A stretch of 64,000 nucleotides of DNA, taken from the NCBI RefSeq assembly GCF_015475875.1, contig NZ_JADKYM010000008.1, positions 62,001 through 126,000 on the forward strand. The letters are read 5' to 3'. This stretch comes from Sphingopyxis solisilvae. GTDB lineage: Bacteria; Pseudomonadota; Alphaproteobacteria; Sphingomonadales; Sphingomonadaceae. Each line of letters starts with the position of its first letter. Within the stretch, counting starts at the first letter, position 1. This document shows positions 34,136 to 42,730 of the stretch, one piece after another. Position numbers and translations under genes: made by a program. Under the pieces are notes generated by a model, which did not search any database, was not told where the DNA came from, and worked only from the letters and a program-made list of their open reading frames with translations.

Positions 34136-35097
34136 CCGGCAGCTTCGACAAAATTGATTACTCTCTTCGCCCTGCGAAGTATGCCGAGCGCCGGATGCTG
34201 CGAGACGTCTTCCGTCGAGTCGCACCGTTTGCACCGCCGGAAACCTATACGTACATCGGATTTGGTTCGGTCTGGTTCGCGGATTTCGTACTTTTCCATC
34301 GCGCGCTCGGCGTGCGAGATATGATTTCGATCGAATGCAAAGCGAAGGCATTCGACCGCATCAAAGACAACGCGCCCTTCAGAATCGACTTGGAGTTGGG
34401 CCGATCCGAAAAAGTGCTCACCCGTCTGGACCTGACCAAACGAGCCTTCCTTTGGCTCGACTACGATGACGCGATCGATGCAAACATGTTACTCGATCTG
34501 CGCACGGTGAGTGCCAAAGCACAATCGGGCACGCTGCTGGCGGTGACAGTGCGTGCGCAACGCGCTCGACAAGCAGACCAAGCCGAAGACGATGCCGACG
34601 GCACGGGTCTCTCGGCCCTTGATCGCTTCCGAACGGCCTTCAACAGAGCGAGAGTTCCGGCCGTGATCGAGGAGGAAGACTTATATGGTCGTCCCTTCGC
34701 AAAGGTCAGCCGGGACATGCTGCGCGGGGAAATTGAGACGGCTTTGATAGCGCGAAATCGGAAAGCCACGGAAGATTGGAGATTCGAGACGGTTTGCTCG
34801 TTCGAGTACGCCGATGGTGTTTTGATGACGACGATCGTGGGCATGTTTTTGAAGGAGGAGGATCGAGCGACGTTTGAACAATGCGGCTTCGAAAACCTGC
34901 CGTTCGCCTCAGCAGAAAAAGCCGCATTCAAAATCGAGGTTCCACTAATCACGCCAAAAGAGTTCAAACTGCTCGAAGCGCAATTGCCGCTCAAGAGTAC
35001 CGCAGCCTTAGAGACGGGGACTATACCGAATGCACAAGCCGCAAACTTCGAGCGCCTTTACCGTTATCTACCTAGCTATGCTGTACTGGAGAGTTAG
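34132..35097 (+). CDS. Rossmann-fold methyltransferase-like protein of locus II
   Basis: 321 residues, translationally coupled to ATPase B (ATGA). Starting DKIDYSLRPAKYAERRMLRD, it has a motif I-like YIGFGSVWFADFVLF (41-55), an acidic strand end MISIECK (64-70), a motif IV-like RAFLWLDYDD (104-113) and a following strand TLLAVTVRA. This order is that of class I SAM-dependent methyltransferases of O-methyltransferase type, though the glycine motif (GFGS) is unusual and no DNA-methylase DPPY or PCQ motif exists. It might modify RNA, protein or a small molecule, or act as a non-catalytic sensor. No family name comes to mind with certainty. Confidence 0.65.
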   Translation: MTGSFDKIDYSLRPAKYAERRMLRDVFRRVAPFAPPETYTYIGFGSVWFADFVLFHRALGVRDMISIECKAKAFDRIKDNAPFRIDLELGRSEKVLTRLDLTKRAFLWLDYDDAIDANMLLDLRTVSAKAQSGTLLAVTVRAQRARQADQAEDDADGTGLSALDRFRTAFNRARVPAVIEEEDLYGRPFAKVSRDMLRGEIETALIARNRKATEDWRFETVCSFEYADGVLMTTIVGMFLKEEDRATFEQCGFENLPFASAEKAAFKIEVPLITPKEFKLLEAQLPLKSTAALETGTIPNAQAANFERLYRYLPSYAVLES

Positions 35098-35248
35098 GCA
35101 CCATAGTGAATTCCGTCCCCGCTATCGCGGTTGGTTGAGCATCCGTGTTATCTGAACCGCCCCGTTAGCAATTCCGGTAGAGACGGGCGGCGCGGTTCCG
35201 TCTGCTCTGCCTGGTCCGAAGTCTTTGAAAAGGGATTCTTAAACGACC

Positions 35249-35926
35249 TTGGCTGCACGCACGGTGCTCGCTGACGTTCGCCTCGCACTAAACATGCTAC
35301 AGACCGAGCCCGATATCGTCGGGCATCTGACTGCTCTGCTCGGCGATCAGCATCAGCTCCGGCGCATATCGTGCATCACGGAAGGCGCGCGCTTGAATTC
35401 GTTGTTCGCCAATGCCGACCGGCTCCTTCAGGAACTCGAGGAGCCGTCCAGCCGCGAAGCCGCAGTTCGTTCGTTGGTAAAGAGGGTTCAGATCAATTCG
35501 GCAGACGTTGCCGTCAACGTCGCCGCAGACGTGCTGATCGGTGATGGGATCGACGTAGCCGATTGGGATCTCACACTTGCATCGCCGCCGCGGAAGCCAT
35601 TTCGCGAGGCCAAGCTCTTGATCTCCGCAGGTGATAATCAAAAGATTGAGCGTGACGAGAAGCTTGTCGAGCTGATCTCGGAAGCGATAGAAACAAGGGC
35701 GCTCGTCATGGCGTCGCCTGAACTTGCGCTTCACAAACTTGCTGAGAAGGAAGGGCGGTGCCGGAAGCAGATGACGCAGCTTCTCAAGCTCAGCTGGCTG
35801 TCACCGCGCATCGTCGACGGAGTGATGCGTGGCACCCATCCGCCCAGCTTGAGCCGAAAGCGGCTCATGACCGTCGACCTTCCGTCCTGCTGGTCGCTGC
35901 AGGAGCATCTTCTCCGCTTCAGCTAG
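35249..35926 (+). pseudogene. C-terminal remnant of a serine recombinase
   Basis: The open frame (TTG 35249, stop codon just upstream at 35240) encodes a tail typical of large serine recombinases: EAAVRSLVKRVQINSADVAV, HKLAEKEGRCRKQMTQLLKL, then WLSPRIVDGVMRG and PPSLSRKRLMTVDLP. The catalytic resolvase domain and the recombinase domain are missing. It is not the missing end of the recombinase at 2529, which is complete. This remnant and the intact enzyme bracket almost the whole defence region, as expected of a composite or repeatedly invaded integration site. Confidence 0.7.
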
Positions 35927-35963
35927 GCCAGAATATGATGCACCCCGCGATGCAAGCGACCCG

Positions 35964-36000
35964 TCCATTGAGGCGGGCTTTTTGTGACTGGAGACTGCGA
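35964..36000 (+). repeat. Imperfect 37-bp direct repeat, copy 1
   Basis: 28 of 37 positions match copy 2 at 37604-37640 without gaps, including TCCATTGAGGCG at the left and GGAGACT near the right. It lies 38 bp after the recombinase remnant. The rest of 35927-36243 holds no supported gene. Confidence 0.5.
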
Positions 36001-36243
36001 CGTATTTTGGGAGGGTTTCTTGACAGAGAAGAAGTGCTCTCGCCTCAATCGGTTGAAACGCACTCCGCAAGTCGCGCGGAACCGCGCCGCTTTGGGGCTC
36101 AGCTCTCTCGCCTTACTGAAATACATAGTCTCGAAGGACTGTATGGTGCGCACGCAGTGTTACGAACTTTTCTCCGATTTTGACCCCAAGAAGTTGCATG
36201 GGTTTTTGTGGCTTTGTTTCAATGATTTGATTGATCTTGGGGC

Positions 36244-37455
36244 TTACCAGCGGTTCGGGTAGAAGTTGTAATCGTCGTCCGGGCCGAACAGGCGCTTTCC
36301 CGCAAACCGCTCATCGAGCCGTGCCGACGACAGGTTCTCGGACAACGTTTCGATGTATTTCTCTGCCCAGGCAACGAACTCGGCCGTCCGTGGATGTTCG
36401 TCGGACGGCATATCGGTCTTCAGGTTCGTTACGAGCTGCTGAAGTCGAGTAGCCTTTTCGACATCTGCCAAAACGTCCGTCATTTCTTCGTTGCGCCGCT
36501 TCGCAATATGCTCCCGTCGCTCAGCTTCCTGGCGTCGTTGCCGTTCAATCTCCAGTTGCTCGGCCCACTCCTTGTCCCGCCGGGCCTTCTCCTTCTTCGC
36601 AGCAGCAAAGACCGCGAGACCGACAGCGATGTCCTCGGACATAGCCTCGACCTTCTGGGTTTTACCGTCACGGAAATTGCGTCGGGGTGCAGCGCCTGAG
36701 AAATATATGTCGTCCAGCTCAACGGCGAGTTGGCCGGTCGGTATGTAGTCCCATTCAGGGAATCGTCGGCGGAAGTAATCGGCTGAGAACCAGTCGTTGG
36801 GTCGCAGCTTCTTCTTGTGCCGCTCTTCTTCCTCGAGTTCAGCCGGGGTCAGCTCGTGTTTTACGCGCTTCACGGTCTCGTGGATGCCGAATGCAATCTG
36901 AACATCATGGCCGGAAAACACCGTGCCCTCTTCGGATTTGACCACCTGAAATCCCTGCACGGCAGCAGCGGCGAACAGACGATCGAGCGCAAGCTTCAAC
37001 CTCGTAATCGATGCAGGGCTTACCGCTACATTGGCGTAGCTCGCCTTGGTTGAGCGCACCAGTCCCTTTTCATCTGGCTTGGCTTTCTCGAGTGCTGCGA
37101 TGGTTCGCTCTACGACGGGATGGGGTACAGCAGGCTCGTCCTCGATCATCGAGCTTGCGTTGATCCTCGCTTGTTCCCTTGCTGCGCGAAAGCTGTCGGG
37201 CTCGGACAAGCTATTCCCTTCGGTGATTACAATGGCATCGTGCAGACCCTTCTCGGACGGAGGCAGAGGCGTTTGCGTGACAGGCTTACCGTTGGCCTTC
37301 TTGGCCCAGTAACCCAATGGCGGATTTGGAATGCCGTGCTTCTTGCAGATCTTGTGGATCGCCACGTCGGACAGCCCGAAATCCTTCGCGATGTGCGTGA
37401 TCGGCTTCGACCAGACGAGGTCGTAGAACTCTTGTCGTGTGAAGCGTCTCGGCAT
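36244..37455 (-). CDS. Hypothetical protein with N-terminal helix-turn-helix and central coiled coil
   Basis: 403 residues. The N-terminus reads FTRQEFYDLVWSKPITHIAK then DFGLSDVAIHKICKKHGIP, a helix-turn-helix, and PPLGYWAKKANGK, a block I recall from uncharacterised proteins of mobile elements. The middle (about 200-260) is a mixed domain (RPNDWFSADYFRRRFPEWDY). Residues about 285-350 are a strongly charged coiled coil (EWAEQLEIERQRRQEAERRE). It stands alone, bracketed by the two copies of the 37-bp repeat at 35964 and 37604, as if carried on a small cassette. Function unknown. Confidence 0.7.
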   Translation of the reverse strand: MPRRFTRQEFYDLVWSKPITHIAKDFGLSDVAIHKICKKHGIPNPPLGYWAKKANGKPVTQTPLPPSEKGLHDAIVITEGNSLSEPDSFRAAREQARINASSMIEDEPAVPHPVVERTIAALEKAKPDEKGLVRSTKASYANVAVSPASITRLKLALDRLFAAAAVQGFQVVKSEEGTVFSGHDVQIAFGIHETVKRVKHELTPAELEEEERHKKKLRPNDWFSADYFRRRFPEWDYIPTGQLAVELDDIYFSGAAPRRNFRDGKTQKVEAMSEDIAVGLAVFAAAKKEKARRDKEWAEQLEIERQRRQEAERREHIAKRRNEEMTDVLADVEKATRLQQLVTNLKTDMPSDEHPRTAEFVAWAEKYIETLSENLSSARLDERFAGKRLFGPDDDYNFYPNRW

Positions 37456-37603
37456 GATTGGCTCCGCATTGCAGATTGGTATCGCTCGCTTTTCGGGCGG
37501 CGGTGAGCTATCTTCGTTGCACGGATATGTCAGTCGCCGGCAACCCGACGCGCAATCCTCGGGTCAGCATCTCGAAAGATGTACTGACTGCAACTCACCT
37601 GAT

Positions 37604-37640
37604 TCCATTGAGGCGCGAATTTTGACGCAGGAGACTTTGA
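37604..37640 (+). repeat. Imperfect 37-bp direct repeat, copy 2
   Basis: Partner of the repeat at 35964-36000 (28 of 37 identical, same orientation). It lies between the coiled-coil gene and the tRNA-Leu, in a 326-bp gap (37456-37781) that otherwise contains no supported gene. Confidence 0.5.
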
Positions 37641-37781
37641 GCAAGTTCCCGGTGCTGTTCAGCTCGAGATCTCGGTCTCTCGCCTCAGGCATGAAAATGA
37701 CGCCTCGAAATGGGCGCAGAAGCCCGCCCTTTTGGGCCGGCTCGCGAAATAACTGATTTTTTCCAAATACTTAGGACTGAC

Positions 37782-37868
37782 TGGTGCGGTCGAGAAGACT
37801 CGAACTTCCACGGCCTTTCGGCCACAACGACCTCAACGTTGCGCGTCTACCAGTTCCGCCACGACCGC
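37782..37868 (-). tRNA. tRNA-Leu (anticodon GAG)
   Basis: The minus strand folds as a class II tRNA. The acceptor arms GCGGTCG and CGACCGC pair perfectly, with discriminator A and encoded CCA (37785 and 37784-37782). The D-arm contains TGGTAGA, and the anticodon loop TTGAGGT gives GAG. The long variable arm TGGCCGAAAGGCCG and T-loop GTTCGAGTC follow. The 3' end points left, towards the accessory island. Confidence 0.95.
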
Positions 37869-38035
37869 ACATCATGATGGGGCCGAACGGGTCCGGCTCC
37901 GGGTAGGAGCGGGCGCCTAGCAAAGCTTGCGGGGCGATGCAAGCAAGCTTCGCGGCATTTATTTTTGCGGGTGCGAAGGCGTGGTGCTGCCTGCCACGCG
38001 CGCCGTGCCGCGCTTGTCATCGACCGGACTCAAAA

Positions 38036-38091
38036 GAGTCACGCATCTGTCACGGCTCTGGCGTCAGACCGTCATCGAATCACCCTAGTGG
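38036..38091 (+). promoter_or_regulatory. Tandem Pho-box-like array and -10 upstream of the lipoprotein gene
   Basis: Four 7-bp units with exactly 11-bp period: GAGTCAC (38036), CTGTCAC (38047), CTGGCGT (38058), CCGTCAT (38069). A further TTGTCAT at 38014 is also in phase. The PhoB box is two CTGTCAT units spaced by four bases. Ten bases after the last unit is TAGTGG (38086-38091), a -10 at the distance expected for PhoB-activated promoters, which lack a -35. Regulation by PhoB is inferred. Confidence 0.6.
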
Positions 38092-38187
38092 CGGCGTCAC
38101 CGGGGGCGAAACTTCGTTCACCGGTGATTTTTCATCAGGGGCGCCGCTCGACCGGTTTGGGGGCGCACACCGGGAACGGAGATTTTC

Positions 38188-39765
38188 ATGGCGGCTTTCG
38201 CACGCGTTCGTATGGTCATGCTCAGCGGCGTGGCCTGTTCCATTCTGGCCGCTTGCGGCGCTGACGGCGTGGCTTCGCCGGGCGAGGGCGTGATCGTCAT
38301 CCCCGCCCCGACGCCGACCCCCACTCCGACGCCGACCCCCACCCCGACGCCGACCCCGCCGAGCACGGTGACCCCGGCCGCGAACTGCCCCACGATCGCC
38401 GGTCCCGACCAGCTTTCCGACCTCGGCACGATCACGGGTCCGCAGGGCACTTGGCGCAATTGCGGCTTCCCCGCGCGTTTCACCGCCACGACCGCAATTC
38501 CCAAGGTGCCGGGCGTCATTTACTCGCTCCCCGGCCGTGTCGATGTCGGCACGGACCAGGGTGCCGCCAGCACCAACACCGTGGTCACGCTGACCATCGA
38601 TCCGGGCGTCACGATCTTTGGTGCCACCGGCGTTTCCTTCCTCGCGGTCAACCGCGGCAACCGCATCGACGCGGTCGGCACCCCGACCCAGCCGATCATC
38701 TTCACCGGCCGCGGCAACGTCGTCGGCTCGGCCAATGACCAGACCTCGCAGCTGTGGGGCGGCGTCGTCCTGCTCGGCCGCGCACCGATCACCGATTGCC
38801 TCGCGCCCGGCGCGGCGCCCGGCACGGTGGCGTGCGAACGCGACACCGAAGGCACGTCGAACGCTCTGTACGGCGGCGCGCAGCCGGCCGACAACTCGGG
38901 CCGCATGTCCTATGTCCAGATCCGCTATTCGGGCTTCATCCTGTCGGCGAACAGCGAGCTTCAGGGTCTGACTCCCTCGGGCACCGGATCGGGCACCCAG
39001 ATCGACCATATCCACATTCACAACAGCTCGGACGACGGGATCGAAGTGTTCGGCGGCCGTACCAATTTCAAGCATCTGGTGTTCACCGGCATCGACGATG
39101 ACGCGTTCGATTCGGATGTGGGTTGGAAGGGCAATGTCCAATATGTCATCGCCGTCCACCGCGAAGGCGGCGCGATCGGCGACTCGATGATGGAAATCGA
39201 CTCGAACGGTAACGAAGATGCGGTGCCGCGCCAGAACGGCGCCATCTCGAACTTCACCTTCATCAACCGCAACAATGCCGGTCCGAACGGTGTGGCGTTG
39301 CTGATCCGCGGCGGTGCCGACTATACCTTCATGAACGGTCTGATCGTGGCGCCGGGCTTCCGCTGTATCGGTATCAACAGCGCGACGACGATCGCTGCCG
39401 CCAACCCGGCGCTGGACAAGGTCGGCCCGCCGCGTTTCCACTCGGTGTCGATGCAGTGCAACTCGCAGCCGTTCCGCGGCACCAGCGGCGTGACCGATGC
39501 GCAGGTTCAGGCGATCTTTGAAGGCGGCACGAACAACCGCGTCAACTATGTGCCCAGCCTGACGAACGTCTTCATCAACGGGGCGACCGAAACGGGCTTC
39601 ACCCCCTTCGACGCCAAGACGGTAAACGCGTTCTTCGACACGACCGCTTATGTCGGTGCGGTCCGCGATGCCAACGACACCTGGTACCAGGGTTGGACCT
39701 GCAATTCGTCGACGGCGAACTTCGGCACGGCCAGCGGCAACTGCAGCGCGATCCCGACGACCTGA
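38188..39765 (+). CDS. Surface lipoprotein with Pro-Thr repeat linker
   Basis: 525 residues. A lipoprotein signal (VACSILAAC, lipid Cys about residue 23) is followed by a linker of nine Pro-Thr pairs (residues about 41-58), encoded by a tandem 18-bp DNA repeat. The remaining 450 residues are rich in Gly, Asn and Thr with short strands (TLTIDPGVTIFG, IDHIHIHNSSDDGIEVFGG), the pattern of a right-handed beta-helix. It is followed by a TonB-dependent receptor after a hairpin, and both lie upstream of the T2SS operon. It may be a secreted or surface-exposed binding protein or hydrolase; no catalytic motif is evident. The Pho-box-like promoter suggests expression under phosphate limitation. Confidence 0.8.
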   Translation: MAAFARVRMVMLSGVACSILAACGADGVASPGEGVIVIPAPTPTPTPTPTPTPTPTPPSTVTPAANCPTIAGPDQLSDLGTITGPQGTWRNCGFPARFTATTAIPKVPGVIYSLPGRVDVGTDQGAASTNTVVTLTIDPGVTIFGATGVSFLAVNRGNRIDAVGTPTQPIIFTGRGNVVGSANDQTSQLWGGVVLLGRAPITDCLAPGAAPGTVACERDTEGTSNALYGGAQPADNSGRMSYVQIRYSGFILSANSELQGLTPSGTGSGTQIDHIHIHNSSDDGIEVFGGRTNFKHLVFTGIDDDAFDSDVGWKGNVQYVIAVHREGGAIGDSMMEIDSNGNEDAVPRQNGAISNFTFINRNNAGPNGVALLIRGGADYTFMNGLIVAPGFRCIGINSATTIAAANPALDKVGPPRFHSVSMQCNSQPFRGTSGVTDAQVQAIFEGGTNNRVNYVPSLTNVFINGATETGFTPFDAKTVNAFFDTTAYVGAVRDANDTWYQGWTCNSSTANFGTASGNCSAIPTT

Positions 39766-39784
39766 TCGCTCGCGATCCACATTG

Positions 39785-39818
39785 GGGAGCGGGCACGCCC
39801 AGCGGCAGGCCCGCTCCC
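39785..39818 (+). terminator. Hairpin between lipoprotein and receptor genes
   Basis: A perfect 10-bp stem (39785-39794 with 39809-39818) has a 14-nt loop and is followed by TTCC, not a T-run. In an operon gap of 82 bp it is more likely a partial terminator or RNA stabiliser, giving more lipoprotein than receptor, than a full stop. Confidence 0.45.
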
Positions 39819-39847
39819 TTCCTGCATAGTTTGGGGGTTTTTCCATC

Positions 39848-42532
39848 ATGACCAAGCGGTCGATCTTTGCCAGCCTGCTTTTCCTCAGCTCGGCGCTTGT
39901 TGCCCCCGCGGCGCTTGCGCAGGACGCCGGAACACCGCCCGACGTCGACGCGCCCCCCGCGCCCTCGACGCAGGACGAAGAAGATTTCGACGTCTCGATT
40001 CCCGGCGGGGCAAACCAGGAAATCGTCGTCACCGGTCGCTTTACGCCCAATGTTGTGCGCGCGACGCCCGAGGTGGTTTCGGTCCTATCGTCGGCCGATA
40101 TCGCGCGCACCGGCGAAGGCGACATTTCGGGCTCGCTCCAGCGTGTAACCGGTCTGTCGGTCGTCGGCGGCGGCTTCGTCTATGTGCGCGGCCTGGGCGA
40201 CCGCTATTCGCTCGCCCTGCTCAACGGTTCGCCGCTGCCCAGCCCCGAACCGCTGAAGCGCGTCGTGCCGCTCGACCTCTTTCCCTCGAATGTCATCGAT
40301 TCGACGCTGGTCCAGAAAAGCTATTCGGCGAACTTCCCCGGCGAATTCGGTGGCGGTGTCATCAACCTGACCACCAAGGCAATCCCGCGCGAGAGCTTTC
40401 TGACGGTTTCGGGCGGCATCGGCTGGGACAGCGAAACGACCAACCAGCTCGGTTACACCTATTACGGCAGCCGTACCGACTGGACGGGCTTCGACAACGG
40501 CACCCGCGACGTTCCGCCGTTGCTCAAGGCGGCGCTGGCCAGCGGCAAGCCTATCCTCGACGGAGCGGACTTTTCCCAGAATGATCTCAAGGCGATCATG
40601 ATGGAACTGGTCAATGCGCCGACCACCCTGTTGCAACAGAATAACCATATTCCGGTGAACTGGTCGGCGGGGCTGACCGGTGGCACGTCGATTGCGTTGG
40701 CCGACGGACAGCTTGGTGTCATCGCGACCGCCGGGATCAGCAACAAATGGCGCACCCGTGACGCGACCCAGCAGACGTCGGTTGACCCCAACCTCGAAGG
40801 ACCGCCACAGACCGATTTCCAGCGCGTCATCACCGACAATCGCGTCGTGGTGAACGGGCTGCTCGGATTTGGTCTTGAACTTGGCGACCACAAGTTTCGC
40901 TGGACCAATTTGTACATTCGCGACACGTTGAAGCAGTCACGCCTCGGCCTCGGCAAGGACCAGAACGTCCAGCTGCGCGATACGCTGGTGCAGGATACGG
41001 CCTGGTACGAGCGCCAGCTGATCAACACCCAGCTGGTCGGCGAACTTCGGTTCGACCGCCTGAAGGTCGATTTGCGCGGCGGCTATGCCAATTCGCAGCG
41101 CGAGGCACCCTATGAACGCAGCTTCACCTATGTCCGCTCGAACCTGCCGCTTGAGCAGGATCCGGTCGGCAACAAATTCGTCAATGACCTTGGTGGCAAC
41201 CGCGGCGGTGCGAATATCGCCTTTTCGGACCTGAACGAGGATCTGTGGTCGGGCGGTATCGACCTGTCGTACGAACTTGCCCCGCGCATTTCGGCGACGA
41301 TCGGCTATGCCTATAGCGATACGCATCGCGTCGCGGTTCGCCGCGCGTTCCAGATTCGCGGGTCGAATTTGCCGATCGCCGTCCAGCAGCTGCGTCCCGA
41401 CTATCTGCTCTCCGACGCGACGATCCAGCTTTACGATATCACGCTGATCGAATCTTCGGCGCAGGACGGGACGGCTGCTTTTGGCGCCGATCTGGTCACG
41501 CACGCCGGCTATGCCCAGATCCAGGCCGAGCTGTTCTCGGGCGTCAATATCAACGCCGGCGTCCGCTACGAGGACGGCAAGCAGAGCGTCGCGCCGATCG
41601 ATCTGTTCGGAACCGGCGGCAGCGCGATCGTCGAAACCAGCCTGAACAATGATTACTGGCTGCCCGCGATCACCCTGACCTGGGAAGTGGCGCCCGACAT
41701 GCAGCTGCGGATCAACGGGTCGAAAACGATCGCCCGCCCGCAGTTCCGCGAGCTGATCGCGCAAATCTATCAGGACCCCGAATCGAACCGCCAGTTTCGC
41801 GGCAACCCCTCGCTCGTCGACAGCGAGCTGTGGAATGCCGAAGTCCGCTACGAATGGTATTTCGGCAAGGACCAGCGGTTCACCGCCGCCGGTTTCTACA
41901 AGTCGATCGACCGGCCGATCGAAACCTTTACCTCGATCAGCACCGACTCGGTTGCCAACTCCAGCTTTGCCAACGCGCCCAAGGCGACGCTCTACGGCGG
42001 CGAGGTGGAGGTGCAGAAATATTTTGCGCTCGACAAAATGTCGGATGCGGCTTTCTGGCAAAGCCGTCGCCTGGTTCTGATCGGAAACTACACATACACC
42101 CAATCGGAAATCAAGGTCGGGGCCGGTGATACCACGGTCGTCAACGGCGTCACGCTCAACGCCGCCGACTTCTTTTTCGACGGTTCGCCGCTGACCGGTC
42201 AGTCCGATCATCTGGTCAATTTCCAGATCGGTCTCGAAGACCAGGACAAATTGTCGCAACAGACGATCCTCGTCACCTATGCCAGCCCGCGCGTGACCAG
42301 CCGCGGTCCGTCGGGACAGCCCGATATCCGCGAAAAACCGGGCATTTCGCTCGATTTCGTGGCGCGCCAGGGACTGAACCTGCTCAACCGCGAGATCGAA
42401 CTGAAATTCGAAGCCCGCAACCTGACCGGACGCAATTATCAGGAAGTGCAGGAAAAGGGCGACAACCGCATCTTCCTCAACCGCTACAAGCTCGGTCGTA
42501 CTTTTTCGCTGAGCGCGTCGCTGAAGTTCTGA
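39848..42532 (+). CDS. TonB-dependent outer-membrane receptor
   Basis: 894 residues. The signal peptide ends at PAALAQD. An Asp/Pro-rich stretch is followed by a TonB-box-like segment (NQEIVVTGRF), then a plug domain (SGSLQRVTGLSVVGGGFVY, then VRGLGDRYSLALLNG) and a beta-barrel of about 700 residues ending in the outer-membrane signature LSASLKF. No STN signalling domain precedes the plug, so it is a transporter rather than a signalling receptor. Its partner is the lipoprotein just upstream, resembling receptor/surface-lipoprotein pairs. The substrate is unknown; an organic phosphate or metal-phosphate complex is a guess from the Pho-box context. Confidence 0.92.
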   Translation: MTKRSIFASLLFLSSALVAPAALAQDAGTPPDVDAPPAPSTQDEEDFDVSIPGGANQEIVVTGRFTPNVVRATPEVVSVLSSADIARTGEGDISGSLQRVTGLSVVGGGFVYVRGLGDRYSLALLNGSPLPSPEPLKRVVPLDLFPSNVIDSTLVQKSYSANFPGEFGGGVINLTTKAIPRESFLTVSGGIGWDSETTNQLGYTYYGSRTDWTGFDNGTRDVPPLLKAALASGKPILDGADFSQNDLKAIMMELVNAPTTLLQQNNHIPVNWSAGLTGGTSIALADGQLGVIATAGISNKWRTRDATQQTSVDPNLEGPPQTDFQRVITDNRVVVNGLLGFGLELGDHKFRWTNLYIRDTLKQSRLGLGKDQNVQLRDTLVQDTAWYERQLINTQLVGELRFDRLKVDLRGGYANSQREAPYERSFTYVRSNLPLEQDPVGNKFVNDLGGNRGGANIAFSDLNEDLWSGGIDLSYELAPRISATIGYAYSDTHRVAVRRAFQIRGSNLPIAVQQLRPDYLLSDATIQLYDITLIESSAQDGTAAFGADLVTHAGYAQIQAELFSGVNINAGVRYEDGKQSVAPIDLFGTGGSAIVETSLNNDYWLPAITLTWEVAPDMQLRINGSKTIARPQFRELIAQIYQDPESNRQFRGNPSLVDSELWNAEVRYEWYFGKDQRFTAAGFYKSIDRPIETFTSISTDSVANSSFANAPKATLYGGEVEVQKYFALDKMSDAAFWQSRRLVLIGNYTYTQSEIKVGAGDTTVVNGVTLNAADFFFDGSPLTGQSDHLVNFQIGLEDQDKLSQQTILVTYASPRVTSRGPSGQPDIREKPGISLDFVARQGLNLLNREIELKFEARNLTGRNYQEVQEKGDNRIFLNRYKLGRTFSLSASLKF

Positions 42533-42543
42533 CGCATGAATCA

Positions 42544-42695
42544 GCCCCTCTCCTTCAGGGGAGGGGCACTTGGCAGCTTGCTGCCTGGTTGTAGTGGGGT
42601 GGGGCCAGCGGCCATGCGCAAGGCCGCTGGCTCTCACCCGCTGCGCCTAACAAACAAGTTCGCAAGTTTCGCTGCCCTCCGCTGAAGGGGAGGGC
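42544..42695. repeat. Composite palindromic repeat R1
   Basis: A left hairpin (42544-42567) and right hairpin (42674-42695) are inverted copies of one another, built on CCTTCAG flanked by G/C runs. Between them is a perfect 10-bp hairpin (42604-42613 with 42622-42631). It lies directly after the TonB receptor gene and may act as its terminator. Confidence 0.65.
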
Positions 42696-42730
42696 GTTGG
42701 TGCGCCAAGCCCACCACCGGACTCGCCCGC

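Noticed and set aside
37439..37756. 105-codon plus-strand frame before the tRNA
   Set aside because: Begins antisense to the 403-aa gene, contains the 37-bp repeat and has no ribosome site or family match.
38301..38360. Tandem 18-bp repeats as a possible CRISPR array
   Set aside because: Contiguous, without spacers, and in frame as Pro-Thr codons of a lipoprotein linker.
38080..40125. 681-codon open frame on the minus strand opposite the lipoprotein gene
   Set aside because: It spans two real genes and the Pho-box region, is rich in Arg/Asp/Gly/Val as antisense GC-rich frames are, and has no ribosome site or domain.
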